Source: Cyanobium sp. Aljojuca 7A6 (lineage in GTDB: Bacteria; Cyanobacteriota; Cyanobacteriia; PCC-6307; Cyanobiaceae). Taken from it: a stretch of 64,000 bases of DNA. Of the stretch, positions 18,924 through 28,251 are shown in pieces; positions within the stretch are counted from its first letter, which is position 1; each line of letters opens with the position of its first letter. The notes under the pieces are model-generated. The model made no database searches, had not been told where the DNA came from, and worked only from the letters and a program-made list of their open reading frames with translations. Made by a program: the position numbers and the translations under genes. Location: the NCBI RefSeq assembly GCF_024346455.1, contig NZ_JAGQCY010000007.1, positions 84,631 through 148,630 of the forward strand, given 5' to 3'.

Positions 18924-18985
18924 GGATCCTGGCCCGGAGCGGCGGACGCCCCCATGCTGGGGCTCCCATGTGCTCCTGCCCACCC

Positions 18986-19744
18986 ATGACCCACCTGGTG
19001 GTGCTCCAGCACCTGGAGCGGGAAGGCCCGGGCCGCTTTGCCGAGGAGGCCAGACGTCGGGGGTGGATGGTGACGGTGTGTCGGCCCGACCGGGGGGAGG
19101 CTCTCCCCCGCCTCGGCCCCGATCAGGCTCTGCTGGTGCTGGGGGGACCGATGGGGGTGGCGGACATCGGTTCGCCGTCGTTTCCCTGGTTGGCGGGGGA
19201 GGTGGCGTTGCTGCGGGAGTGCCTGACCTGCGAGCGCCCGGTGATCGGCCTGTGTCTGGGGGCCCAGCTGCTGGCCGTCGCCGCCGGCGGCCAGGTGGTG
19301 CCGTTGATGGCGGGGGAGCCCCCCGTGCGGGCCTATGAGGTGGGCTGGGGGCCGGTGGCGTGGACCCTGCCGCAGAAGGAGGAGCCGGTGCTCGCCGGGC
19401 TCGGGGACACCATGCCGGTGCTGCACTGGCATGGGGACCGGATCCAGCTGCCGGCCGCGGCCACCCTGCTGGGGTCCACGCCCCTGTGTGCCGAGCAGAT
19501 GTTCCGGATCGACCACCACGCCCACGGACTCCAGTTCCACGTGGAGGTGACGCAGGCCGCGCTGCAGGCCTGGCTCGACGAGGACGGCGACTATGTGCGG
19601 CAGGCGCTCGGGCCGGACGGGGTCGAGCAGGTGCGGGCCGGCCAGGCGCGCTGGGGGGAGGAGGGGGAGCGCCAGGGGCGCCTGCTGATCAACAACCTGC
19701 TGGATCGGGCCTGGGCCCTGCTGGGGGGGTATCCCCTGCTGTGA
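18986..19744 (+). CDS. Class I glutamine amidotransferase-like protein
   Basis: About 252 residues with the GATase1 fold: oxyanion loop GGPMGV (near residue 55), nucleophile elbow GLCLGAQLL with the catalytic Cys (near 87) and the His-Glu pair in FHVEVT (near 178-180). All triad residues are present, so hydrolysis of glutamine or a related gamma-glutamyl compound is expected. There is no synthetase domain, unlike GuaA. In-frame ATGs at 18968 and 18986 are both possible; the second is chosen because homology begins there. Its 3' end overlaps the convergent TrpD-like gene by 56 nt. Confidence 0.85.
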   Translation: MTHLVVLQHLEREGPGRFAEEARRRGWMVTVCRPDRGEALPRLGPDQALLVLGGPMGVADIGSPSFPWLAGEVALLRECLTCERPVIGLCLGAQLLAVAAGGQVVPLMAGEPPVRAYEVGWGPVAWTLPQKEEPVLAGLGDTMPVLHWHGDRIQLPAAATLLGSTPLCAEQMFRIDHHAHGLQFHVEVTQAALQAWLDEDGDYVRQALGPDGVEQVRAGQARWGEEGERQGRLLINNLLDRAWALLGGYPLL

Positions 19745-20843
19745 GCGCCAGCCCGTCGGCCAGCTGACGGCGCCGCTGCTCCACGGCCCCATCCTCCAGC
19801 AGCCGTTCCGCCAGGGTCAGCCCGGCCTGGAGGCTCTCGCTGATGCCGGCGCGCCAGAGCAGGAATCCAGCGTTCCAGATCAGCCCCGCCGCCAGGGGCC
19901 CTGATCCGGCCAGGGCCTCCCGGGCCTGGCCCCGCCACTGCGCCACGCTCTCCAGCGGCACTTCGGGCGCCCCCAGGCCGTGGTCCCGGGCTCGCAGGAT
20001 CAGCCGTTCCGAGTCCCCACCCCGCCGCTGGGAGGCGATCGCCACCCGGTTGGTGGGCAGCTCCACGCCCCCCTCCATCCCCTTGATCAGCAGCAGCTCG
20101 TCCTGGCCGGTGGCGGCGAGCGCTTTGCGGGCCAGTCGCTCGGTGGGGGCATGGACGAAGCCGCTGACCTGAAGGTGGGGCCCGTCGTGGCAGCTCCACA
20201 GCAGTTCGAGGGTGGCGATCGGCGGACGCTTGCCGATCTGCTCCCGCACCGGCACCAGCTGCTCGGCGGCCGGGAAGTGCGCCGGCTGGTGCACCAGGGC
20301 CAGCCCTTCCTGGGCGAAGCGGCGGTTCACGGCGCCCCAGGGGAGATCGCGCCGATCGAGGTCGAGGGCGGCCAGGGCCTCAGCCGTGGTGAAGCCGTAC
20401 TTCACGGGCATCGGGCCGCCGCCATGCAGCACCACCCCGGCGCCGGCCGTCACCAGCAGCAGGGCCACCAGGGGCAGCAGCGGGGCGGAACGGCTGCGGC
20501 CATCGAAGGGCACACCGAAACTGAGCACCCGGCGCGGCGTCGTCGCCAGCCGGGGCCCCCGCCGCCGGTAGCTGTCCAGCAGGCCGGCCAGCTCCTGGGG
20601 CTCCGGGCGCCGCAGGCGATGGGCGATCAGGAAGGCGCCGGCCTGGGCGTCGGTGCAGCGACCGTCGAGCAGCAGATCGAGGGCTTCGCCGGCCTCGGCC
20701 CGGCTCAGGGCACGTCCGCTGCGTTCGCCGCTGCCCAGGGCGGCGATCAGCTCGCGGCAGCGGCCGTGGTCGGCCCCCAGGGCCTCCCCCTGCTGCTGAC
20801 GCCGCTGCGCTGTCCATTCCCCCCACGGGCTCGGCGTCGACAT
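19689..20843 (-). CDS. TrpD/YbiB-like protein (anthranilate phosphoribosyltransferase family), copy 2
   Basis: A 384-residue paralogue of the protein at 9983-11092. Shared blocks include GAFLIAHRLRRPEPQELAGLLDSYRR, FGVPFDGRSRSAPLLPL and LHGGGPMPVKYG, with the same lack of the TrpD GTGGD loop. The ATG at 20843 is preferred; the longer frame to 20897 runs into the divergent promoter region. It is divergent from the CbiX-like gene, leaving 40 nt between the starts. Function unknown; DNA/RNA binding as for YbiB is only a possibility. Confidence 0.8.
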   Translation of the reverse strand: MSTPSPWGEWTAQRRQQQGEALGADHGRCRELIAALGSGERSGRALSRAEAGEALDLLLDGRCTDAQAGAFLIAHRLRRPEPQELAGLLDSYRRRGPRLATTPRRVLSFGVPFDGRSRSAPLLPLVALLLVTAGAGVVLHGGGPMPVKYGFTTAEALAALDLDRRDLPWGAVNRRFAQEGLALVHQPAHFPAAEQLVPVREQIGKRPPIATLELLWSCHDGPHLQVSGFVHAPTERLARKALAATGQDELLLIKGMEGGVELPTNRVAIASQRRGGDSERLILRARDHGLGAPEVPLESVAQWRGQAREALAGSGPLAAGLIWNAGFLLWRAGISESLQAGLTLAERLLEDGAVEQRRRQLADGLALTAGDTPPAGPRPDPAGC

Positions 20844-20883
20844 GCGCGGCGGCCTCCATAGGGTGATCCCTAGGCTGAGGGGT

Positions 20884-21531
20884 ATGCGCCGGATCATCGC
20901 AAGCCCCCTTCTGCTGGTGGTGCATGGCCGTGCCGGTGGGGTGATCCCCGTCGAGCTGCTGGAGCTGGCCCGTCAGCTGGAAGAGGGCCGTGGGGCGCCC
21001 GTGGGGCTGGAGGCGCTCACCGCGGGCGAACCCCCGGCCCTGCCGTCCGGCAGCGCCGCACCCCCCCTGCTGCTGGTCCCCCTGTTCCTCCTGCCCGGCA
21101 GCCATGTGCGCCGGGACGTGCCACGGATCGCCGAGCGTTGCCGACGGCGTGGGCCGCTGCGGCGCCTGCCGTTCCTGGGCTCCTGGCCCGCCTGGCAGGG
21201 GGCCCTGGCCGCCGAACTGGCGGCCCTCAAGGCGCAGACCGTGGCGCCGGCGGGGGCTGGGCCCTGGCTGCTGCACCACCCCCTGGACGGGCCCCTGGGG
21301 GCGGCGTTCCTGGCCCACCTGGAGGTGGTCACCGGTGGCCGCTGCCGGCCCACTCCATACACTGCCCCCAATCTCGAGGACGCTCCGCTGCCCCTGCCTG
21401 GCCCCGCCCTGCCCCTGGCCCTGGCGGCCAACCGGCTCACCGACGCCCTGCCGTCGCCGCTGGGCGTGCCGTTGCTGCAGCGGCCCCGGTTCCGGGCCGT
21501 GCTGCTGGAGGCGCTGATGGCGCTGCCATGA
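20884..21531 (+). CDS. CbiX/SirB-like sirohydrochlorin chelatase
   Basis: A 215-residue protein of the CbiX family. A first metal-binding His is in LLLVVHGRAGG (near residue 14) and a second in LVPLFLLPGSHVRRDVP (near 74), matching the two His of SirB/CbiX. Next to cobA and in a nitrite reductase region, insertion of Fe2+ to make siroheme is the most likely role; Co2+ chelation for cobalamin is the alternative. ATG at 20884 chosen from the family N-terminus. Its stop overlaps the cobA start (ATGA). Confidence 0.75.
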   Translation: MRRIIASPLLLVVHGRAGGVIPVELLELARQLEEGRGAPVGLEALTAGEPPALPSGSAAPPLLLVPLFLLPGSHVRRDVPRIAERCRRRGPLRRLPFLGSWPAWQGALAAELAALKAQTVAPAGAGPWLLHHPLDGPLGAAFLAHLEVVTGGRCRPTPYTAPNLEDAPLPLPGPALPLALAANRLTDALPSPLGVPLLQRPRFRAVLLEALMALP

Positions 21532-22337
21532 CGGACGCGACCCTGGCCCCGGCGGCGAACGACAGTCCCGGCACGGTGTACCTGGTGGGGGCCGGCCCCG
21601 GCGATCCGGACCTGCTCACCCTGCGGGCCCACCGGCTGCTGCAGCAGTGCGACGCCCTCGTCTACGACTCCCTGGTGCCCACGGCCCTGCTGGATCTGGT
21701 GCCGGCGGACTGTGAGCGGCACTTCGTCGGCAAGCGCCGCGGCCACCATTCGGTGCCCCAGCCCAGCACCAACGCCGTGCTGCGCGAACTGGCCGGCCGC
21801 CGGCGGCTGATCGTGCGCCTCAAGGGGGGCGATCCGTTCCTGTTCGGCCGCGGTGGCGAGGAGGCGGCCCACCTGGCCGCCCACGGCATCCCGGTGCAGG
21901 TGGTGCCCGGGGTCACCGCCGGCATCGCCGCCCCCGCCTACGCCGGCATTCCGGTCACCCACCGGCGGGCGGGATCGAGCGTCACCTTCGTGACCGGCCA
22001 CGAGGAGATCGACAAGCGCCGCCCCGGCGTCGACTGGCGCGGCCTGGCCCGCAGCAGCGACGGCCTGGTGATCTACATGGGCCTGCACAACCTGCGCCAC
22101 ATCGTCGCGGAGCTGATCGCGGGGGGCCTGGACCCCACCACCCCCGCCGCCGTGATCCAGCAGGGCACCGTGCGGGGCCAGCGGCAGCTGGTGGCCACCC
22201 TGGCCGTGCTGGCCGACCGGGTGGAGGCCGAGGCCTTCGCCTCCCCCTCGATCGTGGTGGTGGGCGCGGTGGTGGAGGAGCGGGTGGCCTCCTGTGCGCC
22301 TCCGCCCGCCGATGTGGCGATGCCGATCCCCTTCTGA
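21528..22337 (+). CDS. cobA: Uroporphyrinogen-III C-methyltransferase
   Basis: SAM-dependent methylation of uroporphyrinogen III to precorrin-2, the branch point to siroheme and cobalamin. The 269-residue enzyme has [15 protein letters not shown] near residue 17, the [16 protein letters not shown] block near 98-113 and [16 protein letters not shown] near 128. It is a stand-alone methyltransferase without the CysG dehydrogenase/chelatase domain, so another gene must oxidise precorrin-2. Coupled to the CbiX-like gene by a 4-nt overlap. Confidence 0.93.
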   Translation: MTDATLAPAANDSPGTVYLVGAGPGDPDLLTLRAHRLLQQCDALVYDSLVPTALLDLVPADCERHFVGKRRGHHSVPQPSTNAVLRELAGRRRLIVRLKGGDPFLFGRGGEEAAHLAAHGIPVQVVPGVTAGIAAPAYAGIPVTHRRAGSSVTFVTGHEEIDKRRPGVDWRGLARSSDGLVIYMGLHNLRHIVAELIAGGLDPTTPAAVIQQGTVRGQRQLVATLAVLADRVEAEAFASPSIVVVGAVVEERVASCAPPPADVAMPIPF

Positions 22338-22396
22338 GCCCCGCCCGCCGGCAGGGGCGCCATGCTGGGCCCCAGCCCGATCCCGTCAGCTCCGGC

Positions 22397-22912
22397 ATGA
22401 GCCAGCCCGGCCTCTCCCACCTCAACGCCGCCGGCCAGGTGCACATGGTGGAGGTGGGCGACCGGCCCGCCAGCGACCGCCGCGCCGTGGCCGAGGGCCA
22501 CATCACCATGGCGCCCGAGGTGCTGGCCCTGGTGCTGGAGGGCCGGGCGGCCAAGGGCGACGTGCTGGCGGTGGCACGGGTGGCGGCGATCCAGGGCGCC
22601 AAGCGCACCTGGGAGCTCATTCCCCTGTGTCACCCGATCGCCCTCACCGGCCTGGAGGTGCGGATCGAGCCGATGGCCGACGGCAGCGGGCTGCGGCTGG
22701 AGGCCAGCGCCCGCACCAACGGCGCCACCGGCGTGGAGATGGAGGCCCTGACAGCGGTGCAGGTGGGCCTGCTCACCCTCTACGACATGGTCAAGTCGGC
22801 CGATCCGGCCATGACCATCGGCCCGGTGCGGCTGCTGCGCAAGGAAGGGGGACGCCGGGGCCCCTGGGAGCACCCCGACGTCCGGGGCCTGGCCGGGGCG
22901 AGCGATGGCTGA
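22397..22912 (+). CDS. moaC: Cyclic pyranopterin monophosphate synthase MoaC
   Basis: Second step of molybdopterin synthesis: converts 3',8-cyclo-7,8-dihydro-GTP to cPMP. Length 171 with the family blocks [14 protein letters not shown] near residue 20, [11 protein letters not shown] near 55, [11 protein letters not shown] near 75, and [20 protein letters not shown] near 115. The catalytic Lys of the DMVKS segment is present. It overlaps moeA by 8 nt. moaA, its normal partner, is not in the window. Confidence 0.94.
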   Translation: MSQPGLSHLNAAGQVHMVEVGDRPASDRRAVAEGHITMAPEVLALVLEGRAAKGDVLAVARVAAIQGAKRTWELIPLCHPIALTGLEVRIEPMADGSGLRLEASARTNGATGVEMEALTAVQVGLLTLYDMVKSADPAMTIGPVRLLRKEGGRRGPWEHPDVRGLAGASDG

Positions 22913-24158
22913 GCCGTTCCCCCGCGAGGGCCTGCCCCTGGAGGAGGCACGCCGCCGGGTGCTGGCGGCGATCACCCCGCTTACGGCCCGTGACCGGCTG
23001 CCGCTGGCCCAGTGCCTGGGCCGGGTGAGCGCTGAGCCGGTGCGGGCCGCCGAGGCCGTGCCCGGGTTCCGGGCCTCGATCATGGATGGCTACGCCATCG
23101 CCGAAGCCGATGCGCCCAGCCCGGGCCGCCGCTGGTGCCTGGTGGGCCGCTCCGCCCCCGGGGCCCCCTACGGATCGGTGCTGGCGGAAGGGGAAGCGGT
23201 CCGGATCCTCACCGGCGCGCCCCTGCCCGAGGGGGCCCAGCGGGTGCTGCCCCAGGAGCTGGTGGCGGTGGCGTCCGGCGGCAGCGCCGGCGCCGAGAGC
23301 CTCCTGCTCACCGGGGAGGCGGGCCCCAACCCCTGGATCCGCGCCCCCGAGGAGGAGGCCGCCGCCGGCGACGAACTGCTGCCGGCCGGGGTGCGCCTGG
23401 GGGCCGCCGCCCTGGGGCGGCTGGCCAGCTGCGGTGTGGCGGCGCTGGCGGTGAGCGTCCAGCCGCGGGTGGGGCTGCTGATCAGCGGCGATGAGCTGGT
23501 GGCGGCCGGCGCTGCAAGGGGGCCGGGGCAGATCTGGGAGAGCAACGGCACCCTGCTGCGGGCCCTGCTGGAGCGGCTGGGCTACCCCGTCAGCGAGCAG
23601 CGGGTGGTGGCCGACGATCCGGCCGCCCTGCGCCAGGCGCTGCGGGAGCTGGCCAGCGGCTGCGATGTGGTGGTGAGCACCGGCGGGGTGTCGGCCGGCG
23701 ACAGCGACTGGATCCGGCCCCTGCTCAGCGAGCTGGGGGAGGTGGGCTTCTGGAAGCTGTTCCTCAAGCCCGGCCGTCCCTTCGCCTTCGGCCGGCTGGG
23801 GCCTTGCCCCTTCTTCGGTCTGCCCGGCAACCCGGTGGCCGCGGCGATCACGGCCCTGCAGCTGCTGTGGCCGGCCCTGCAGCGGCTAGAGGGGGGCGAG
23901 GTGGTGCTGCTGCCGCGGCTGAAGGTGCGCCTGGCCTCGGCCCTGAAGCGGGGCGCCGGCCGGCCCGAGCTGGCCCGGGCCCGGTTGACAGTGGATGGGG
24001 ACGGTGCCCTGCTGGCGCTGGTGGAGGGCAGCCAGGCCTCCTCCCGCATCGGCTCGCTGCAGGGGGCCGACCTGCTGCTGGAGATCCCCGCCGAGACGGG
24101 CGCCCTGGCGGCCGGCGAGGAGCTGTGGGCCCAGCTGCTGCGGCTGCCGCTGCTCTGA
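22905..24158 (+). CDS. moeA: Molybdopterin molybdenumtransferase MoeA
   Basis: Inserts molybdate into adenylylated molybdopterin. The 417-residue protein has the MoeA N-terminal domains ([15 protein letters not shown] near residue 50, [18 protein letters not shown] near 103) and the MoCF/MogA-like domain ([12 protein letters not shown] near 190, [12 protein letters not shown] near 257). The [10 protein letters not shown] block follows near 306. The start overlaps moaC by 8 nt. It supplies the Mo cofactor for NarB. Confidence 0.93.
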   Translation: MAEPFPREGLPLEEARRRVLAAITPLTARDRLPLAQCLGRVSAEPVRAAEAVPGFRASIMDGYAIAEADAPSPGRRWCLVGRSAPGAPYGSVLAEGEAVRILTGAPLPEGAQRVLPQELVAVASGGSAGAESLLLTGEAGPNPWIRAPEEEAAAGDELLPAGVRLGAAALGRLASCGVAALAVSVQPRVGLLISGDELVAAGAARGPGQIWESNGTLLRALLERLGYPVSEQRVVADDPAALRQALRELASGCDVVVSTGGVSAGDSDWIRPLLSELGEVGFWKLFLKPGRPFAFGRLGPCPFFGLPGNPVAAAITALQLLWPALQRLEGGEVVLLPRLKVRLASALKRGAGRPELARARLTVDGDGALLALVEGSQASSRIGSLQGADLLLEIPAETGALAAGEELWAQLLRLPLL

Positions 24159-24176
24159 GGCCGCCAGCGAGCAGCG

Positions 24177-24746
24177 TCAGTCGCTGGTCGTGTCCACGGG
24201 CCCGGGGGCCGGGATCGGGGCGGGGAGACCGTCGATGCTGCGGCGGTTCTTGCGCTGCCAGTAGCGTTCTAGACCGTCGTGCCCTTTGCGGCGGGCCCAG
24301 CTGTCGAGCTCGGTGCGGTCCCCCCCGTAGCTGTAGCGGGGCACCGCCATGCCGCAGGAGGTCTGGACCCGTTCGATGGCCAGATCGAAGATCTGTCGGG
24401 CGCCGGCCAGGGGCTCGAAGTGGCCGACCAGGGCGTCCCAGCCGGCCTCACCCCGTTGGATGGTGTGGGCGGTGCCGTAGAGCCGCAGGATCTTGGGTTT
24501 GCCCTCGAAGGCGCAGAACATCAGCGTCATGCGTGGGCAGGCCTGCACGTGGGCGGCGGTCTCGTTGCCGCTGCCGGTGAGGTTGAGCCAGATCACGCGG
24601 CGCTCGTCGAGCACCCGCAGGGCATCGCGCCCCTTGGGGGACACGTTCACCGTGCTGTCCGCGGTGGCGGTGCCGACGAAGAAGATCTTCTGGGCGGCGA
24701 TGAAGGTGATCTGGTCGGCCGTGAGGGTGCCGCTGGACTGGCCCAT
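24177..24746 (-). CDS. Pyridoxamine 5'-phosphate oxidase-like flavin-binding protein
   Basis: A 189-residue split-barrel protein. FFVGTATADSTVNVSPKGRDALRVLD (about residues 22-47) is the typical first sheet of the PPOX family that contacts FMN or F420. The conserved RLYGTAH strand follows near residue 87. Substrate unknown. It is 18 nt after moaE on the same strand, at the end of the SulP-moaD-moaE run. It converges on moeA. Confidence 0.82.
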   Translation of the reverse strand: MGQSSGTLTADQITFIAAQKIFFVGTATADSTVNVSPKGRDALRVLDERRVIWLNLTGSGNETAAHVQACPRMTLMFCAFEGKPKILRLYGTAHTIQRGEAGWDALVGHFEPLAGARQIFDLAIERVQTSCGMAVPRYSYGGDRTELDSWARRKGHDGLERYWQRKNRRSIDGLPAPIPAPGPVDTTSD

Positions 24747-24764
24747 GGGAGGGGGGCGATGGAT

Positions 24765-25232
24765 TCAGAGGGGGGTGTTGCCGGCCACCCAGGTGCCGCG
24801 GCCGCCGCTCCACTCCCGTTTCCAGAAGGGGGCGTGGTGCTTGAGATCCTCCAACAGCTCCTGGACGCAGCGCAGGGCGGGACCGCGGCGGTCGGCCTGG
24901 ACGGCCACCAGCACAATCGCCTCCCCCGGCCGCACCCGGCCCACCCGGTGCGCCACCAGCACCGCGCCCACCCCGTGGCGCGCCGCGCAGGCCTCGGCGA
25001 GGGCCCTTAGCTGGGCCTCGGTCATGCCGGGGTAGTGCTCCAGTTCCAGGGCCTCGAGGGGCTCGCCGGCGGCGGTGGTGGGGCGGACGCGGCCGATGAA
25101 GTGGCTTTCGGCGGCCGGGGAGGCGGCGGTCGGCCCATGGCTTCGCTGCCAGGCGGCCAGCCCCTCCAGGGGCTCGAAGGGTGCCTCCAGGAGTTGCACC
25201 GCGATCAGCCGTTCTGGGTTGGGGGTCGGCAT
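24765..25232 (-). CDS. moaE: Molybdopterin synthase catalytic subunit MoaE
   Basis: Large subunit of molybdopterin synthase, which converts cPMP to molybdopterin with sulfur from MoaD. At 155 residues it shows the family features FIGRVRP (here replacing FxGxVR), LELEHYPGMTE (near residue 64), the AHRVGRVRPGE segment near 97-107 and the active-site region DLKHHAPFWKRE near 128-139, including the catalytic Lys. Starts 3 nt after the moaD stop. Confidence 0.92.
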   Translation of the reverse strand: MPTPNPERLIAVQLLEAPFEPLEGLAAWQRSHGPTAASPAAESHFIGRVRPTTAAGEPLEALELEHYPGMTEAQLRALAEACAARHGVGAVLVAHRVGRVRPGEAIVLVAVQADRRGPALRCVQELLEDLKHHAPFWKREWSGGRGTWVAGNTPL

Positions 25233-25235
25233 CGC

Positions 25236-25514
25236 TCATCCTCCGGTGATCGGGGGCAGGAAGGCCACCTCGTCGCCTGGGGACAGGGGGGTGTCGGCGG
25301 TGGCGAAGGCCTGGTTGATGGCCACGCGGATGCTGGGCGGGAGGCCAGCAGCGCCGGCGGCGGAGCCATCATCGAGGGCCAACCGCTGCCAGAGATCGGC
25401 GGGGCTGGTGGGGCTGGCCGTCAGGGGCACCAGCCGCTCACCCCAGCCGGCCTGCTCGCGCAGGGCGGCGAACAGCCGCACCCGTACCGCGTTGGTAGCG
25501 GTGGACGCGTTCAT
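25236..25514 (-). CDS. moaD: Molybdopterin synthase sulfur carrier MoaD
   Basis: Ubiquitin-like sulfur carrier of 92 residues ending in the required Gly-Gly (FLPPITGG). The C-terminus is adenylated and thiocarboxylated before sulfur transfer in the MoaE complex. VRLFAALREQAGW near residue 11 and VAINQAF plus DEVAFLPP are the expected strands. Its ATG overlaps the SulP gene stop (ATGA), and moaE follows after 3 nt. Confidence 0.92.
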   Translation of the reverse strand: MNASTATNAVRVRLFAALREQAGWGERLVPLTASPTSPADLWQRLALDDGSAAGAAGLPPSIRVAINQAFATADTPLSPGDEVAFLPPITGG

Positions 25515-27142
25515 GGCGAATCGGAAGGTAGGACGTGTGAAACGGATGGAAGGCCAGAAGGGGAGGGTGCTGGCAGCGCGCAGCCGGCTCCGACGACGAA
25601 GTCGGGGGTGTCACTGATACGGCTAAAGAGATCAAGGCTTTCCTTGTTGAGATGGATCAGCTCAACGCTGGATCCAGCCTGCTGGCGCTTGCGGATCACC
25701 TGGTCCAGGGCCCGCATGCCCGTCTGGTCCCAGACATGGGCGGCCTGCATATCGATCGTGACCCGCGCCGGATGGGCGTGCTGCTTGAAACCGGCCAGGA
25801 AGTACACCGTGCTGACAAAGAACAGCTGGCCGCGCACCGTGTAATACAAATGATCCTCGGAGAGCCAGGTGCCGGTCACCACAATCACCTTGGCCACCTT
25901 GCGGCTGAACAGGATGCCGGCCAGGGCCACACCCACCAGCACAGCGATGGCGAGGTTGCTGGTGACAAGGGCCAGGACCAGGGTGAGCAGCATCACGGCG
26001 GTGTCACTCTTGGGCACCATCCTGATGTTGAGGAAGGAGTCCCAGTTCACGGTGCTGATCGACACCATGATCATCACGGCCACCAGCGCCGCCATTGGAA
26101 TCCGTGCCAGCCAGGTGTTGAGCGAGATCACCAGGATCAACAGGCCCACGCCGGCGGTGAGGGTGGAGAGGCGATAACGGCCCCCCGATTCGAGATTGAT
26201 CACCGATTGGCCGATCATGCCGGCTCCGGCCATACCGCCGAACAGCCCAGCCGTGATGTTGGCGAGTCCCTGTGCCCTGGCCTCGGCCTCGTAGTCGGCC
26301 TCCTCATCCAGGCTGTCTTCCACCACGTTGGCGGTGAGAAACGACTGCAACAGACCGACGAAGGAAATCGCCAGGGCGGTGGGCAGGATGAGGCCCCAGG
26401 TGCCCCATGCTCCGAACACGGCGGGAATCTGGAAGACCGGCAGGCTGCTGGGCAACTGGCCGAGGTCACCCACCCGCGGCACAGGCAACTGCCACCACTC
26501 CGCCAGGCCGCTGATCACCAGGATCGCCACCAGGGTGGAGGGCACGAGGCGGGTGAGGCGCGGCAGCAGATAGATGATCAGCAGGCCGAGGGCCACCAGG
26601 CCCCACACCCAGGGCCAATGGATGCTCTGAGCGCTGCCCGCCAGGCTTGGGATCGTTTCAGCCCCATCGCGGCCAAAGCCGAGTTGGGGTAACTGGGCCA
26701 GAAAGATCAGCACGCCAATCGCATTGACGAAACCCAGCGTCACGCCCCGGGGTACAAAGCGCATCTGTTGGGCCAGGCGCAGGTAGCCCCAGAGGATCTG
26801 GAACACCCCCGCCAGGATGGACGCGGCCAACAGGTAGGAGAGGCCGTGCGATTGCATCAGTCCGCCCATCAGCAGCGCCACCCCGGCCGTGCAGGCCGAC
26901 ACCATGCCGGGCCGGCCACCGAGCAGGGCCACCACGATCAGGATGCAGATGGAACCGAACAGGCCGACCTGGGGGTCGACGCCGGCCACGATCGAGAAGG
27001 CGATCGCTTCGGGAATGATGCCGAGGGCCACCACCAGGCCGGCCAGCAGCTCCTTGGGTATGGCGTGGGGGGAAGGGACGAGGGTCCAGCGTTGCGGCAC
27101 TTGGGTGAAGTTCAGCAATGGGTCGAGAGGTGGCCGCCGCAT
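25511..27142 (-). CDS. SulP-family anion transporter in the moaD-moaE operon
   Basis: A 543-residue SLC26/SulP transporter with about 12-14 hydrophobic segments and a C-terminal STAS domain (from about residue 440; TIDMQAAHVWDQTGMRALDQVI). The membrane core includes GIIPEAIAFSIVAGVDPQVGLF near residue 41. It is coupled to moaD by a 4-nt overlap. Family substrates include sulfate, bicarbonate and molybdate; the operon suggests molybdate, but that is inference. It is distinct from BicA at 49146-50834. Confidence 0.85.
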   Translation of the reverse strand: MRRPPLDPLLNFTQVPQRWTLVPSPHAIPKELLAGLVVALGIIPEAIAFSIVAGVDPQVGLFGSICILIVVALLGGRPGMVSACTAGVALLMGGLMQSHGLSYLLAASILAGVFQILWGYLRLAQQMRFVPRGVTLGFVNAIGVLIFLAQLPQLGFGRDGAETIPSLAGSAQSIHWPWVWGLVALGLLIIYLLPRLTRLVPSTLVAILVISGLAEWWQLPVPRVGDLGQLPSSLPVFQIPAVFGAWGTWGLILPTALAISFVGLLQSFLTANVVEDSLDEEADYEAEARAQGLANITAGLFGGMAGAGMIGQSVINLESGGRYRLSTLTAGVGLLILVISLNTWLARIPMAALVAVMIMVSISTVNWDSFLNIRMVPKSDTAVMLLTLVLALVTSNLAIAVLVGVALAGILFSRKVAKVIVVTGTWLSEDHLYYTVRGQLFFVSTVYFLAGFKQHAHPARVTIDMQAAHVWDQTGMRALDQVIRKRQQAGSSVELIHLNKESLDLFSRISDTPDFVVGAGCALPAPSPSGLPSVSHVLPSDSP

Positions 27143-27316
27143 CCCCCCTGGGGCCGGCAGGCGGCGGCATGGCTCGGCCAGCCGCCAAAGCCTTGTTGCC
27201 GCTGTTTGCGGAACGATCTGGGGCTTCCCTCACCGGGCCATGTCTTGCGCGTTCGCGCCCGGCCTGTTCGCGCTAGGGAAGACTGACCATCATTTTGTCA
27301 AGTTAGCAGCGGCGGC

Positions 27317-28171
27317 TCAGGCCATCAGCCGCACCGGATCCCCCACGGCCACCGGGCCGGGGGTCACCACGCTCAGGCGGATGCCGGCCACCACGCCGTT
27401 GTGGCGGGCGGTGGCGCGCAGGATCTCCAGGTCTTCGCCCAAGGCGCCCTGGGCCAGGGTGGTGACCACGCAGCGGGGGCAGCCGCCGTCGACTCTCAGC
27501 ACCAGCTGCTCGCCGATCTGCAGACAGGAGCCGCTCCAGGCCTCTTCCACGAAACCTTCCGCCCCTTCCGGCGTGCGGATCAGCAGGTTGGGGCGGAACC
27601 GTTCGACGGCGAAATCGAGCTGGGGTTCGAGCTGCCGCAGCCGCTCCAGGGTGGCGGTGCTGATGGCGTGGATGGGACAGGCGTCGAAGAAGGTGCCCGC
27701 AGGCAACTCCAGGGCGTTGGTGGCGTCCTGGAAGACGCGACCTTCCACCGGGGGCCAGTACTGGTCGAGACTGGCGCCGTCCGGGGGGGTGTCGAGCAGG
27801 CTCACCTGGCGCCCGAACAGGTCACTGAAGAAGGCGCTGACAGCGCCGTCGCTGCTGCAGAGCTCGGCGGTGCCGTCGTCCTCCCGCGGGCCGATCAGCA
27901 CCGGTGGCAGGGGCGCGGACGGCGCCGGCTCCTCGCGAAAGCGGGCGCGGTAGTCGAGCAGTTCCCTCCAGAGGCGCGGGTTCTTGGCGCTGGCCACCCG
28001 GCCGCTGGCGTGGTCCCACAAGGCGTAGGCCCGATCGCCCCGGATGCCGCGGGCCTCCACCACCAGCCGCTGGGGGGAGTCCCCGAGCATCGATTTGACC
28101 GGATAGCGCCAGAGCGTCTGCACCGTCCCCACCAGCTCCTGCACGCCCTTGATCCGTTGTGGCCACCACAC
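27317..28171 (-). CDS. MOSC domain protein
   Basis: A 284-residue protein with an N-terminal MOSC beta-barrel (LWRYPVKSMLGDSPQRLVVEARGIRGDRAYAL near residues 20-52) and a C-terminal MOSC domain. The conserved Cys of MOSC domains is in GGCPRCVVTTL near residue 233. MOSC proteins bind molybdenum cofactor and include N-hydroxylated-compound reductases (YcbX, mARC) and sulfurases; which applies here is unclear. Upstream of the SulP-moaDE operon on the same strand, after a 174-nt gap. Confidence 0.85.
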   Translation of the reverse strand: MWWPQRIKGVQELVGTVQTLWRYPVKSMLGDSPQRLVVEARGIRGDRAYALWDHASGRVASAKNPRLWRELLDYRARFREEPAPSAPLPPVLIGPREDDGTAELCSSDGAVSAFFSDLFGRQVSLLDTPPDGASLDQYWPPVEGRVFQDATNALELPAGTFFDACPIHAISTATLERLRQLEPQLDFAVERFRPNLLIRTPEGAEGFVEEAWSGSCLQIGEQLVLRVDGGCPRCVVTTLAQGALGEDLEILRATARHNGVVAGIRLSVVTPGPVAVGDPVRLMA

Positions 28172-28251
28172 TCTGCGGGCTGAGGCGGGACAGCTCCGGT
28201 AGCAGGACTTACCGTCCGCCCAGGGGCAACCCGGATGTCCTTGTTGGGGCC

